Assembly: GCA_000431775.1 (NCBI GenBank)
Contig: FR888233.1
Span: forward strand, 144,282-165,770
Direction: 5' to 3'
Source: Clostridium sp. CAG:413
GTDB lineage: Bacteria > Bacillota > Clostridia > Oscillospirales > Acutalibacteraceae
DNA length: 21,489 nt
A program made the translations under genes and the position numbers. Below are positions 13,961-20,950 of the stretch, one piece after another; position 1 is the stretch's first letter, and each line of letters starts with the position of its first letter. The notes under the pieces were generated by a model that saw only the letters and a program-made list of their open reading frames with translations, ran no database searches and was not told the origin of the DNA.

Positions 13961-13989
13961 AGTATATCACAACTTTTTCGCTATGTCAA
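13961..13989 (-). promoter_or_regulatory. ileS promoter
   Basis: Minus strand: TTGACA (13989-13984), 17 bp, TATACT (13966-13961), with TGA before the -10. It begins 4 bp after the jag operon terminator tail and starts the T-box leader near 13954. Confidence 0.88.
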
Positions 13990-13993
13990 CACC

Positions 13994-14026
13994 AAAAAAC
14001 GGGCCGATGCGCCTTGCACCGACCCG
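13994..14026 (-). terminator. Intrinsic terminator of the rpmH-jag operon
   Basis: Minus strand: CGGGTCGGTGC (14026-14016), loop AAGGC, GCATCGGCCCG (14010-14000), giving 11 pairs including two G-U, then T6 (13999-13994). It sits 7 bp after the jag stop and almost touches the ileS -35. Confidence 0.9.
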
Positions 14027-14033
14027 CGTGAGA

Positions 14034-14915
14034 TCATTTATTTATCTCGATTTTGCCGTAGAGGGATGCGCCCGCGGAATCCGAGCGGGGGGCTCTGTCG
14101 GGGACGGAGCTTTCGCTTGAAGCGGAGCTGCGGTCGTTGTTGTAGCCGCCTCTGCCCCTGCCGCCGTTGCCTCTGCCTCTGTTATAGCCGCCTCTGTTGC
14201 CGTAGCCGCCCTTATTGTAGCCGCCTCTGCCGCGATTGCCGTAGCCGCTGCCGCCGGGGGGCTTGACGCCCTCCTCAAGGGTGATAACGACCTTGCGGTC
14301 GCCGTCGTTGCCGACTGAGTGAGAGGTGACGCCCTCAATCTCCTGAACGGTAGTGTGGATTATCCTGCGCTCATAGGGATTCATGGGCTCGAGCACCACG
14401 TTCCTGCCGTACTTCCTGACCTTAGCCGCATTCTTGCGGGCAAGGGCTCTGAGAGTATTCTCTCTCTTTTCACGGTAATTGCCGACATTGATGGATACTC
14501 TTCTGTATTCGTCCGAGCCTCTGTTGATAACGAGGCGGGTAAGATACTGGATGGCGTCGAGGGTCTCGCCCCTCCTGCCGATGACCGAGCCGTAGTCGTC
14601 GCCGCAGCTGATGTTGATGCGGACGTCCTCGCTGTCGGCCTCGATCTCGATCTCCGCGTCGTTAACGCCGAGATTGACGAGGATGTTGTTGAGGTAAGCC
14701 TTGGCAGCCGTGAAATCGTCGGCCTTGACCTCCTCGTATTCGTAGCACGCCTTTACCTTGGCGGGGGAGCCGCCGAAAAGACCGAGAACCTTCTTCTGGG
14801 GTCTTTCGAGGACTTCATATTTGATATCTGCATCCTCAGGGGCTTCGAGAGCCTTGAGGGCAGCCTCTTTTGCTTCGTCAAGAGTTGCGCCGGTACCGAT
14901 TGCTTCTTTGATCAA
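14034..14915 (-). CDS. jag: RNA-binding protein Jag/KhpB with RGG-type C-terminal tail
   Basis: This 293-aa protein has the full Jag layout: Jag-N domain (about 3-58, ending KKVLGLFGGSPAKV), KH domain with the nucleic-acid loop IGRRG (112-116), and R3H domain containing RRIIH (about 183-187). It binds RNA and, with KhpA in other Firmicutes, influences cell-wall synthesis and division; that role is inferred from the family. Unusual here is a glycine/arginine/tyrosine/asparagine tail (about 221-261) with repeated GYGNRG, GGYN and GRGRGG units, followed by a Ser-rich end. No in-frame ATG fits; the start is TTG with AGGTGG upstream. It lies 27 bp downstream of yidC as the last gene of the operon. 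Confidence 0.93.
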   Translation of the reverse strand: MIKEAIGTGATLDEAKEAALKALEAPEDADIKYEVLERPQKKVLGLFGGSPAKVKACYEYEEVKADDFTAAKAYLNNILVNLGVNDAEIEIEADSEDVRINISCGDDYGSVIGRRGETLDAIQYLTRLVINRGSDEYRRVSINVGNYREKRENTLRALARKNAAKVRKYGRNVVLEPMNPYERRIIHTTVQEIEGVTSHSVGNDGDRKVVITLEEGVKPPGGSGYGNRGRGGYNKGGYGNRGGYNRGRGNGGRGRGGYNNDRSSASSESSVPDRAPRSDSAGASLYGKIEINK

Positions 14916-14942
14916 GAAATTTCACCACCTGAACTGTGTAAA

Positions 14943-15920
14943 TTATGAATTGGTTTTGGCTTTTTCCGCTGCAACGAGTTTAAGATTGTTCTCTCTCGAG
15001 CGGCGCTCGACGGTCTCGTCGACCATGAGCTTTGCTATCATCTTTTTGGGGCTGAATAAGTGGCCTATGATAATTGTCGACAGCAGGCCGAAAACACTGG
15101 AGGCTATCCAGTAGATGCCGATGCCGACGGGATATTTGACGACTATCCAAAGAGAGAATATGGGCATACCGAAGGTCATACAGCCCATTGCGGGGTTTTT
15201 AGCCATTGAGGGATTGGTCTGCTTCTGCTTTATCTGTGAATAAACGCCCGACGCAAGAGAAGAAAGGAATGAGAACGCCGGGATCATCCAAATGGCAACG
15301 GCCTTGGCGCCGTGGACGCCGATATCCTTGTAGTTGGCGGGCACATCGCCGAGTGAAAACAGACCGAAGAAGTTGAAGTCGATCGCCTTGATGGCGTCGT
15401 AAGTAGCTTGTGATACACCTGCAATGCCCTGGAGGCTGTCGATATGCTGGATAACGAGCAGCTCTGCAAGGTGAGAGGTGTTGGAGGCCGAGCCGAGGTT
15501 GAGCTTGGCTACGGCGTCGGTGAGCAGCTTTATCTCCGTGTCATCAATGAAAAGAAAGTTGCTCAGGGGGTAGTAGATAGCTCCGATGAGCCCGAAGAGG
15601 AGGAGGAACTGGACTGCCATGGGAGCGCAGCCCGCACTCATCGGGTTATAGCCCTCGCGCTGGTAAAGAGCGGAGGTCTCCTCCTGAATGCGCCTCTGGT
15701 CGCCGGCAAATTTTGCCTGTATCCTGCGGATCTTGGGCTGCAGGCGCTGAGTTTTGGCCATGCCCTTTTGCTGGCTTATTGTTGACGGAGTCATGATAAG
15801 CCTTGAGAAAAGAGTGAGCAGGATTATCGAGATGGCGTAGTTATGGAAGCCGACGCTCTGATAGATGAGCTTAAGCAGAAAACCGAAGGGCACGCCCAAC
15901 GTTTCGTATAAAAAGGTCAT
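14943..15920 (-). CDS. yidC: Membrane protein insertase YidC/Oxa1
   Basis: This 325-aa polytopic membrane protein inserts and folds inner-membrane proteins with or without SecYEG. The conserved first core helix with its essential Arg ([10 protein letters not shown]) is followed by the cytoplasmic hairpin ([26 protein letters not shown]), then the remaining helices ([59 protein letters not shown]). It lacks the lipoprotein signal seen in many Bacillus homologues and the large periplasmic domain of Gram-negative YidC. The frame extends to 15992 but GGAGG precedes the ATG at 15920. The ATG overlaps the yidD stop as ATGA, so translation is probably coupled. Confidence 0.95.
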   Translation of the reverse strand: MTFLYETLGVPFGFLLKLIYQSVGFHNYAISIILLTLFSRLIMTPSTISQQKGMAKTQRLQPKIRRIQAKFAGDQRRIQEETSALYQREGYNPMSAGCAPMAVQFLLLFGLIGAIYYPLSNFLFIDDTEIKLLTDAVAKLNLGSASNTSHLAELLVIQHIDSLQGIAGVSQATYDAIKAIDFNFFGLFSLGDVPANYKDIGVHGAKAVAIWMIPAFSFLSSLASGVYSQIKQKQTNPSMAKNPAMGCMTFGMPIFSLWIVVKYPVGIGIYWIASSVFGLLSTIIIGHLFSPKKMIAKLMVDETVERRSRENNLKLVAAEKAKTNS

Positions 15921-16159
15921 TTCTTTTCCTCCGGATGAGAGTGTTTCTTCGGCGGCACCGGATCGTAGCCGCCCGGAAAAAGTACGTTGCATCTCATCAG
16001 CCTGAAGACGGTGAGAAAGAAGCCCTTGAAGGCTCCGTGGGTCTCGATGGCTTCAACGGCGTATTGCGAGCAGGTCGGATAATACCTGCACATCGGCGGC
16101 AGCAGCGGAGATATCCTTCGCTGATAAAAGCGGATAAAGCGCAGCAACAGCTTCTTCAT
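15917..16159 (-). CDS. yidD: Membrane protein insertion efficiency factor YidD
   Basis: This 80-aa protein carries the near-invariant YidD core [22 protein letters not shown] followed by [18 protein letters not shown]. YidD is a small peripheral inner-membrane protein that assists YidC-dependent insertion. It overlaps rnpA upstream and yidC downstream by four bases each (ATGA), showing tight coupling in the operon. Length is typical, with a short charged tail ([10 protein letters not shown]). Confidence 0.96.
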   Translation of the reverse strand: MKKLLLRFIRFYQRRISPLLPPMCRYYPTCSQYAVEAIETHGAFKGFFLTVFRLMRCNVLFPGGYDPVPPKKHSHPEEKK

Positions 16160-16515
16160 ACGCCGTTGCTCCGTTCGTCGCCCGCGATGACTCCCGCTTC
16201 GGTCAGATGCTTTACCATAACGGGGATCAGGTCGCCGCTCTTAAGTTTTTTTGTTTTGAACCTTGCCACAAAGACGATATCCCAATTTCCGCTGCATTGG
16301 GGTAAGACAGAGGAGAATGCCGCCTTGATGATGCGGCGGCATCTGTTTCTCTCAACTGCGCTGCCGAGCTTTTTGCCGGCGGTCACGCCGACGCGGCAGC
16401 CTTTGCCACGGCTCTTAACTGCATAGGTGACGAGGGCAGGCGAGATCCTGACCTTGCCCCTGTTGTAGGCGTGGTTGAATTCGACGTTTTGCTTTAAGGT
16501 CACGAGCTTGGACAT
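16156..16515 (-). CDS. rnpA: Ribonuclease P protein component
   Basis: This 119-aa basic protein supports the RNase P ribozyme in removing tRNA 5' leaders. The RNR signature is complete: [21 protein letters not shown] with R56-N57-R58. The upstream [10 protein letters not shown] and the strand [10 protein letters not shown] match the family fold. It is located 22 bp downstream of rpmH and overlaps yidD by four bases. GGGAG lies about 11 nt before the ATG, a slightly long spacing. Confidence 0.96.
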   Translation of the reverse strand: MSKLVTLKQNVEFNHAYNRGKVRISPALVTYAVKSRGKGCRVGVTAGKKLGSAVERNRCRRIIKAAFSSVLPQCSGNWDIVFVARFKTKKLKSGDLIPVMVKHLTEAGVIAGDERSNGV

Positions 16516-16537
16516 GACGGATCAGCTCCCGCAGATA

Positions 16538-16672
16538 TTAGTAGGTGAGCTGCTTTCTGCCCTTCGCTCTGCGGCGGGCGAGAACCTTGCGGCCGTTTCT
16601 GTCAGCCATTCTCTTGCGGAAACCGTGTTCCATCTTGCGATGACGCTTCTTGGGCTGGTAAGTTCTTTTCAT
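16538..16672 (-). CDS. rpmH: 50S ribosomal protein L34
   Basis: This 44-aa, strongly basic protein begins [21 protein letters not shown], the L34 hallmark, and ends with the typical RRAKGRKQL block. The open frame runs further upstream, but the ATG at 16672 has GGAGGTC at ideal spacing. It is the first gene of the rpmH-rnpA-yidD-yidC-jag operon and diverges from dnaA, the classical bacterial arrangement. Confidence 0.97.
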   Translation of the reverse strand: MKRTYQPKKRHRKMEHGFRKRMADRNGRKVLARRRAKGRKQLTY

Positions 16673-16813
16673 TTTTCTGACCTCCGTTTCATTGTTGAAG
16701 TTTTTCGGTAAAAACCATAAACAATCATTCGGCGTATTCGGCGAGCGAGCCGTGGTGATACGAAAATGATCATCGTCTGAGTAATCGGGGGCAAAATACC
16801 CCTCGGAATACAC

Positions 16814-16843
16814 ATTATATAACAGCTTGCCCATGAATGTCAA
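16814..16843 (-). promoter_or_regulatory. rpmH operon promoter
   Basis: Minus strand: TTGACA (16843-16838), 18 bp, TATAAT (16819-16814). Both hexamers are perfect. The transcript would start near 16807, leaving a ~135-nt leader before rpmH that could carry regulation, although I see no recognised riboswitch in it. Confidence 0.88.
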
Positions 16844-16881
16844 CATTTTTTTGAATTAAGTTAATTTTAATCGGTTTTATC

Positions 16882-16910
16882 TTGCAATGCAGGGGGAGGT
16901 GTGATATACT
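16882..16910 (+). promoter_or_regulatory. dnaA promoter
   Basis: TTGCAA (16882-16887), 17 bp, TATACT (16905-16910), with TGA immediately before the -10 (extended -10). The start site should be near 16917, giving a ~75-nt leader to the ATG at 16992. Confidence 0.8.
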
Positions 16911-16924
16911 TTAATATGTATCAC
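16901..16924. repeat. Inverted repeat GTGATA-n12-TATCAC over the dnaA -10 and start site
   Basis: GTGATA (16901-16906) and TATCAC (16919-16924) are perfect inverted half-sites with centres 18 bp apart, straddling the dnaA -10 and transcription start. A further GTGATAC occurs at 16754-16760. The position is that of a repressor or autoregulatory site; the binding protein is unknown. Confidence 0.45.
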
Positions 16925-16991
16925 TTCAAATAAAGGTAAAAGGTTTTGCTGCGCGACGGACGCAGCCGAGTGTAGAAAGGAACGGAATAGA

Positions 16992-18314
16992 ATGACTTCT
17001 GTAGATGAGATATGGGGAAGCGTTTGTGAGAAACTGAGGGAAACTCTCATGCCCCCGATATACAAAGTATGGATAACCCCGCTGAGCCTTGTGAGCTTTG
17101 ACGGCAGAGCTGTCGACATAGTGGCGAGCGAAATGGCGCAGAAGGTGCTCAGGCAGCAGTGCTACAACGAGCTGCTCGAAGCGTTCAGAGAGACGGTCGG
17201 TTTCGATGTGGAGCTGAACTTCATCACCGAGGCTCAGGCCTCCGCTGAGAGCTCCGAGGAAGCCGAGGAGGAGCTGCTCGACGAGGAGGAGAAATGCACA
17301 TTTGACAATTTCGTGGTCGGCCCGTCCAACAGATTTGCCCACGCCGCAGCCCTTGCGGTCGCAAACGAGCCGGTCGTGAGATATAACCCGCTCTTTATTT
17401 ACGGCGATTCCGGCCTCGGCAAGACCCACTTGCTCTGCGCCATCAGCAACGCCGTCAAGGAGAAGAATCCCGACGCCAAGATAATCTTCACCGGCGGCGA
17501 GAGATTTATGAATCAGATAATCACAGGCATCCGTGACCACAACATGGAGGCAATTCACGAGCAATACAGGAACTGCGATGTGCTGCTGGTGGACGATATC
17601 CAGTTCATCGCCGGTAAAGCGTCCACTCAGGAGGAATTCTTCCACACCTTCGACGCCCTGCATAAGGCGCAGAAGCAGATAGTGCTGACCTCCGACCGCC
17701 CGCCCAAGGATATGGAGGTGCTCAACGACAGGCTCAGGACCCGCTTCGAGTGGGGCCTGATAGCCGACATCCAGGCGCCCGATATCGAGACGAGAATGGC
17801 TATAATCCAGCGAAAGGCTCAGACCCTCGGACTTGAGCTGCCGCTCGACGTGGTGGAGCATATTTCCGAGAAAATAAAGACCAACGTCCGCCAGCTTGAG
17901 GGCGTAGTCAAGAAGATAAACGCGCTTGTCAATCTTGAAGGCTCCGCGATAAACATAGCTATGGTCGAGAGCGCAATGAGGGATTTCGTGAGCGACAGCC
18001 GCCCCGTCGGAGTTATCGTTGACAAGATAATCGAAGAAACGGGCAGGACCTTCGGCGTTGCGGCGGAGGATATCTCTTCAATGAAGCGGGACGCAAAGAC
18101 CGCAAAGGCGAGGCAGGTGGCTGTGTATGCGGTCAGGGAGGTGACCGGGCTCACTCAGGAGGAGATCGGCGTATTCTTCGGCGGCAGAGACCGCACGACG
18201 ATACTCTATTCCTATGATAAGGTCGCAGAAGCGGTCGCCCGTGACCCCGCAATGCGTAAAACGGTCGAGAATATAATGAAAAATGTCAGAGAAGGGAAAA
18301 CAACTATACAATAA
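16992..18314 (+). CDS. dnaA: Chromosomal replication initiator protein DnaA
   Basis: This 440-aa AAA+ protein opens the replication origin. Domain I is at about 1-75, followed by a short acidic linker (about 82-101), then the AAA+ core starting TFDNFVVGPSNRFAHAAALAVAN. Walker A is GDSGLGKTH (138-146), Walker B LLVDD (198-202), and a sensor-2 region follows. Domain IV (about 340-440) ends with the DnaA signature, but it reads GGRDRTTILYS (397-407) instead of the usual GGRDHTTV. The base-contacting His is replaced by Arg401. AAGGA lies ahead of the ATG. dnaA is followed after 32 bp by ftsY, not by dnaN. Identity is certain; altered box specificity is an inference. Confidence 0.97.
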   Translation: MTSVDEIWGSVCEKLRETLMPPIYKVWITPLSLVSFDGRAVDIVASEMAQKVLRQQCYNELLEAFRETVGFDVELNFITEAQASAESSEEAEEELLDEEEKCTFDNFVVGPSNRFAHAAALAVANEPVVRYNPLFIYGDSGLGKTHLLCAISNAVKEKNPDAKIIFTGGERFMNQIITGIRDHNMEAIHEQYRNCDVLLVDDIQFIAGKASTQEEFFHTFDALHKAQKQIVLTSDRPPKDMEVLNDRLRTRFEWGLIADIQAPDIETRMAIIQRKAQTLGLELPLDVVEHISEKIKTNVRQLEGVVKKINALVNLEGSAINIAMVESAMRDFVSDSRPVGVIVDKIIEETGRTFGVAAEDISSMKRDAKTAKARQVAVYAVREVTGLTQEEIGVFFGGRDRTTILYSYDKVAEAVARDPAMRKTVENIMKNVREGKTTIQ

Positions 18315-18346
18315 TAATATATACATAATTCACAGCGAGGTTAAAT

Positions 18347-19270
18347 ATGGGATTTTTCAAAAAACTCAATAAGGGTCTCAAAAAGACGAGGGACAATATG
18401 TCCGGCGCGATCAACGCCGCCCTTTACGGCAAAAACGAGATAGACGACGAATTCTATGACGAGCTTGAGGAGATACTCGTCATGGCGGATGTCGGCGTAA
18501 ATACCTCCGCCGAGATAGTCGAGAAGCTGCGCGACGCGGTGTTCAAAAAGAATCTCCGTAAGGCAAAGGATGTCAAGGAGGAGATAAAAAATATCGTTGC
18601 CGATATGCTCAGCGGCGGCGAGACCATTGATATGGTCACTATCCCGTCCGTGATACTTGTTATCGGCGTCAACGGCGTCGGCAAGACTACCTCCATCGGC
18701 AAAATGGCCGCTATGTTCAAAGAGGAGGGCAAAAAGGTCATCCTCGGCGCTGCCGACACATTCAGAGCCGCCGCTATAGATCAGCTTGAGATATGGGCGG
18801 ATCGCGCGGGCGTCGATATCGTCAAACACAAAGAGGGCGCCGACCCCGCAGCCGTTGTCTTTGACACGATAAGCGCGGGCAAGGCGAGAAACGCCGACAT
18901 TATCATCTGCGATACAGCAGGCAGGCTCCACAATAAGAAAAACCTTATGGATGAGCTTGCCAAGATATACAGAGTCATCGACCGTCAGCTTCCCTATGCC
19001 GACCGTGAGATATTCCTCGTTCTCGACGCCACGACGGGTCAGAATGCGGTCAACCAGGCAAAGGAATTCAAGGACGTTGCCGAGATAACAGGCATAATCC
19101 TCACGAAGCTCGACGGCACCGCCAAGGGCGGCGTGGTGCTCGCAATAAAGAACGACCTCAAGGTGCCGGTGAAGTTCATCGGCGTCGGCGAGGGTATAGA
19201 CGACCTCAGACCGTTCGACCCCAAGGCGTTCGCCGAGGGTCTGTTTGAGGAAGATACCGACGAGGATTGA
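18347..19270 (+). CDS. ftsY: Signal recognition particle receptor FtsY
   Basis: This 307-aa SRP-type GTPase docks SRP-ribosome complexes at the membrane. The NG domain is complete: P-loop GVNGVGKTT (107-115), DTFRAAA (137-143), DTAGR (189-193), TKLDGTAKGG (253-262) and the C-terminal GVGEGIDDLRPFD. The acidic A domain of many FtsY proteins is absent. Instead the protein starts with a short basic amphipathic segment (MGFFKKLNKGLKKT) likely to contact the membrane. GCGAGG sits 6 nt before the ATG. It lies 32 bp after dnaA, and rdgB begins 4 bp past its stop, so the three probably form one transcript. Confidence 0.96.
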   Translation: MGFFKKLNKGLKKTRDNMSGAINAALYGKNEIDDEFYDELEEILVMADVGVNTSAEIVEKLRDAVFKKNLRKAKDVKEEIKNIVADMLSGGETIDMVTIPSVILVIGVNGVGKTTSIGKMAAMFKEEGKKVILGAADTFRAAAIDQLEIWADRAGVDIVKHKEGADPAAVVFDTISAGKARNADIIICDTAGRLHNKKNLMDELAKIYRVIDRQLPYADREIFLVLDATTGQNAVNQAKEFKDVAEITGIILTKLDGTAKGGVVLAIKNDLKVPVKFIGVGEGIDDLRPFDPKAFAEGLFEEDTDED

Positions 19271-19274
19271 GCGA

Positions 19275-19877
19275 ATGGATTACATCATAGCGACCCATAA
19301 TATGAAAAAGCGCGAAGAGCTTCACCGCATCCTCTCGCCGCTCGGCATCAATGTGCTGCTCGCCGAGGAGGCGGGCGTTGAGCTGACCGACGTCGAGGAG
19401 ACGGGCACGACCTTTGAAGAGAACGCTCTGCTCAAGGCTGAGAGCGGCTGCCGTGAGAGCGGTATGCCCTGTATCGCCGACGATTCGGGTCTGGCGGTCG
19501 ACAAGCTCGGCGGCGCACCCGGCGTGTATTCGGCGAGATATTCTGGGGTTCACGGCGACGACGACGCCAACAATAAAAAGCTCCTGCGCGAGCTTGACGG
19601 AGTTCTGCCCGAGGAGCGCGGAGCGGCGTATGTCAGCGTTGTCTGCTGCGTTTATCCCGACGGCAGAGTGCTCACCGCAAGAGGCGAGTGCAGAGGCAAA
19701 ATAGGCTTCACCGAGCAGGGCGACGGCGGCTTCGGCTACGATCCGCTGTTTCTGCCCGAGGAATACGGCGGCAAGAGGACTATGGCTCAGCTCACCGCCG
19801 ACGAAAAAGACGCAATAAGCCACAGAGGCAAGGCGGTGCAGGAGATAGCCCGCCGGATTGGAGAGATAAAGGAATGA
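19275..19877 (+). CDS. rdgB: XTP/dITP pyrophosphatase (RdgB/HAM1 family)
   Basis: This 200-aa enzyme hydrolyses non-canonical purine triphosphates (XTP, ITP, dITP) to monophosphates and keeps them out of nucleic acids. Family landmarks are IATHNMKK at the N-terminus, TFEENALLKA (46-55), ADDSGLAVDKLGG with the metal-site acidic pair (68-80), GGFGYDPLF and the C-terminal SHRGKA. The frame reaches an ATG at 19245 inside ftsY, but the homologous start is the ATG at 19275 with GAGG about 9 nt upstream. It starts 4 bp after ftsY and its stop overlaps the yhbY ATG as ATGA. Confidence 0.96.
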   Translation: MDYIIATHNMKKREELHRILSPLGINVLLAEEAGVELTDVEETGTTFEENALLKAESGCRESGMPCIADDSGLAVDKLGGAPGVYSARYSGVHGDDDANNKKLLRELDGVLPEERGAAYVSVVCCVYPDGRVLTARGECRGKIGFTEQGDGGFGYDPLFLPEEYGGKRTMAQLTADEKDAISHRGKAVQEIARRIGEIKE

Positions 19878-20320
19878 CAAGCAAAGAGAGAGCGCAGTTC
19901 AGGGCGCAGGCAAACACCCTCGAGCCGCTGTTTCAGATAGGCAAGGGCGGATTTTCGCAGGCTCTGGTCGACCAGACGGCGGACGCTCTGCGTAAAAGGG
20001 AGCTTATCAAACTCAAGGTGCTGCTCGACAGCGCGCCCGAATCGCCCCGTGAATTTGCCGACAAGCTCGCAGAGGCCACCGGCAGCGAGGTAATACAGGT
20101 CGTCGGCGGCAGCATAGTTCTCTATAAGGAGAAGACCGAGGAGGACGAGAAAAAGAAAAAGCCCGCCAAGAAGGGCAAGCCCCTCTCAAGAGTCAAGGCA
20201 AAGAGAGCCGCCGCTGCCAAGCGCGAGGCCGCCGAGAAAAAAGAGAAGAGGGACTTCTACGCCCGCAAAAGAGCGGCGGAACGCCGTCAAAATGGTAAAA
20301 GTGCTGCAAAATCAAAATAA
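19874..20320 (+). CDS. yhbY: YhbY-family RNA-binding protein (CRM domain) with basic C-terminal extension
   Basis: This 148-aa protein has a CRM/YhbY domain in residues 1-~95: RAQANTLEPLFQIGKGGFSQ with the GKGG RNA-binding loop, LRKRELIKLKVL, and VIQVVGGSIVLYK. Homologues bind pre-50S ribosomal particles. The family is usually about 95-105 aa. Here a Lys/Arg/Glu/Ala-rich tail of ~50 residues follows (KKKKPAKKGKPLSRVKAKR onward), predicted to be disordered or helical and RNA-contacting. GGA lies just before the ATG, which overlaps the rdgB stop by four bases. It is probably the last gene of the dnaA-ftsY-rdgB-yhbY run, although I see no terminator after it. Confidence 0.92.
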   Translation: MTSKERAQFRAQANTLEPLFQIGKGGFSQALVDQTADALRKRELIKLKVLLDSAPESPREFADKLAEATGSEVIQVVGGSIVLYKEKTEEDEKKKKPAKKGKPLSRVKAKRAAAAKREAAEKKEKRDFYARKRAAERRQNGKSAAKSK

Positions 20321-20336
20321 AACAGCCTAAAATTTG

Positions 20337-20367
20337 TGTAACATTTTCTTTTGATATATGTTACAAT
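20337..20367 (+). promoter_or_regulatory. Inverted repeat with extended -10 upstream of smpB-ssrA
   Basis: TGTAACAT (20337-20344) and ATGTTACA (20358-20365) are perfect 8-bp inverted copies whose centres are 21 bp (two helical turns) apart. The right copy overlaps TGTTACAAT (20359-20367), a good extended -10 without a good -35. The layout fits an operator over a promoter for smpB and ssrA, with a start near 20374. No regulator is identified. The rest of the 163-bp AT-rich yhbY-smpB spacer shows nothing clearer. Confidence 0.4.
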
Positions 20368-20483
20368 ATGTTGCGCCACTCTATATATTAATTGTTTAAA
20401 AATTTTTATACATTTTCTGCAACAAAAAGCGGATAATGCTACACTTATTCTTTGACGGCGATATTCGTCGGGAAGGTAAATCA

Positions 20484-20945
20484 ATGGAAAAGAACTCCGG
20501 CGTTAAGCTCATAGCGCAAAATAAAAAAGCATATCACGATTATTTCGTGCTTGAGAAGCTGGAAGCCGGTATCGAGCTTTTCGGTACCGAGGTCAAGTCC
20601 ATCCGCGAGGGCAGGATAAACCTCAAGGATTCATGGTGCTTCGTCAAGGACGGCGAGATGCTGGCGAACGGCGTCCACATCAGTCCGTATGAGCACGGCA
20701 ATATATTCAACCGTGACCCGCTGCGTACCAAGCGGCTGCTTCTCCACAAAAAAGAGATCCGCCGCCTGTATGCCCAAGTCAAGCAGGAGGGTCTTGCGAT
20801 AATTCCCCTGAGCGTATACTTCAAAAACGGCAGAGCGAAGCTCGAGATCGGTCTGTGCAAGGGCAAGAAGCTCTATGACAAGCGTGAGACCGCCGCAAAG
20901 AAGGATGCCCAAAGAGCTATCGAGCGCAACCTGCGCAAAGGATGA
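20484..20945 (+). CDS. smpB: SsrA-binding protein SmpB
   Basis: This 153-aa protein binds tmRNA and delivers it to stalled ribosomes in trans-translation. Recognisable are NKKAYHDYFVLEKLEAGIELFGTEVKSIR, INLKDSW, SPYEHGN, DPLRTKRLLLHKKEI, and the C-terminal KGKKLYDKRETAAKKDAQRAI whose DKRE segment enters the decoding centre. GGAAGG sits 7 nt before the ATG at 20484, so the longer frame from 20436 is rejected. The stop is 5 bp from the tmRNA 5' end, so the two partners are likely made from one transcript or by processing. Confidence 0.97.
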   Translation: MEKNSGVKLIAQNKKAYHDYFVLEKLEAGIELFGTEVKSIREGRINLKDSWCFVKDGEMLANGVHISPYEHGNIFNRDPLRTKRLLLHKKEIRRLYAQVKQEGLAIIPLSVYFKNGRAKLEIGLCKGKKLYDKRETAAKKDAQRAIERNLRKG

Positions 20946-20950
20946 TATAA

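Larger units (their letters stand above)
16673..16991. other. Divergent rpmH-dnaA spacer (possible origin region)
   Basis: This is a 319-bp gene-free stretch. It holds the rpmH promoter, a ~135-nt rpmH leader, an AT-rich block (about 16843-16880) and the dnaA promoter. I found no DnaA box (TTATNCACA) by eye with 8 of 9 matches. The best is GAATACACA at 16806-16814 (7 of 9), overlapping the rpmH start site. GTGATA-type sequences occur at 16754, 16901 and, inverted, ending at 16924. Whether replication starts here cannot be decided from the window. Confidence 0.5.

Noticed and set aside
16806..16814. GAATACACA as a DnaA box
   Set aside because: Only 7 of 9 positions match TTATNCACA and it overlaps the rpmH start site. 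A single weak match is expected by chance.
16926..17861. 311-codon minus-strand open frame over the dnaA promoter and 5' half
   Set aside because: It is antisense to the DnaA AAA+ domain and shows no ribosome site or recognisable domain.
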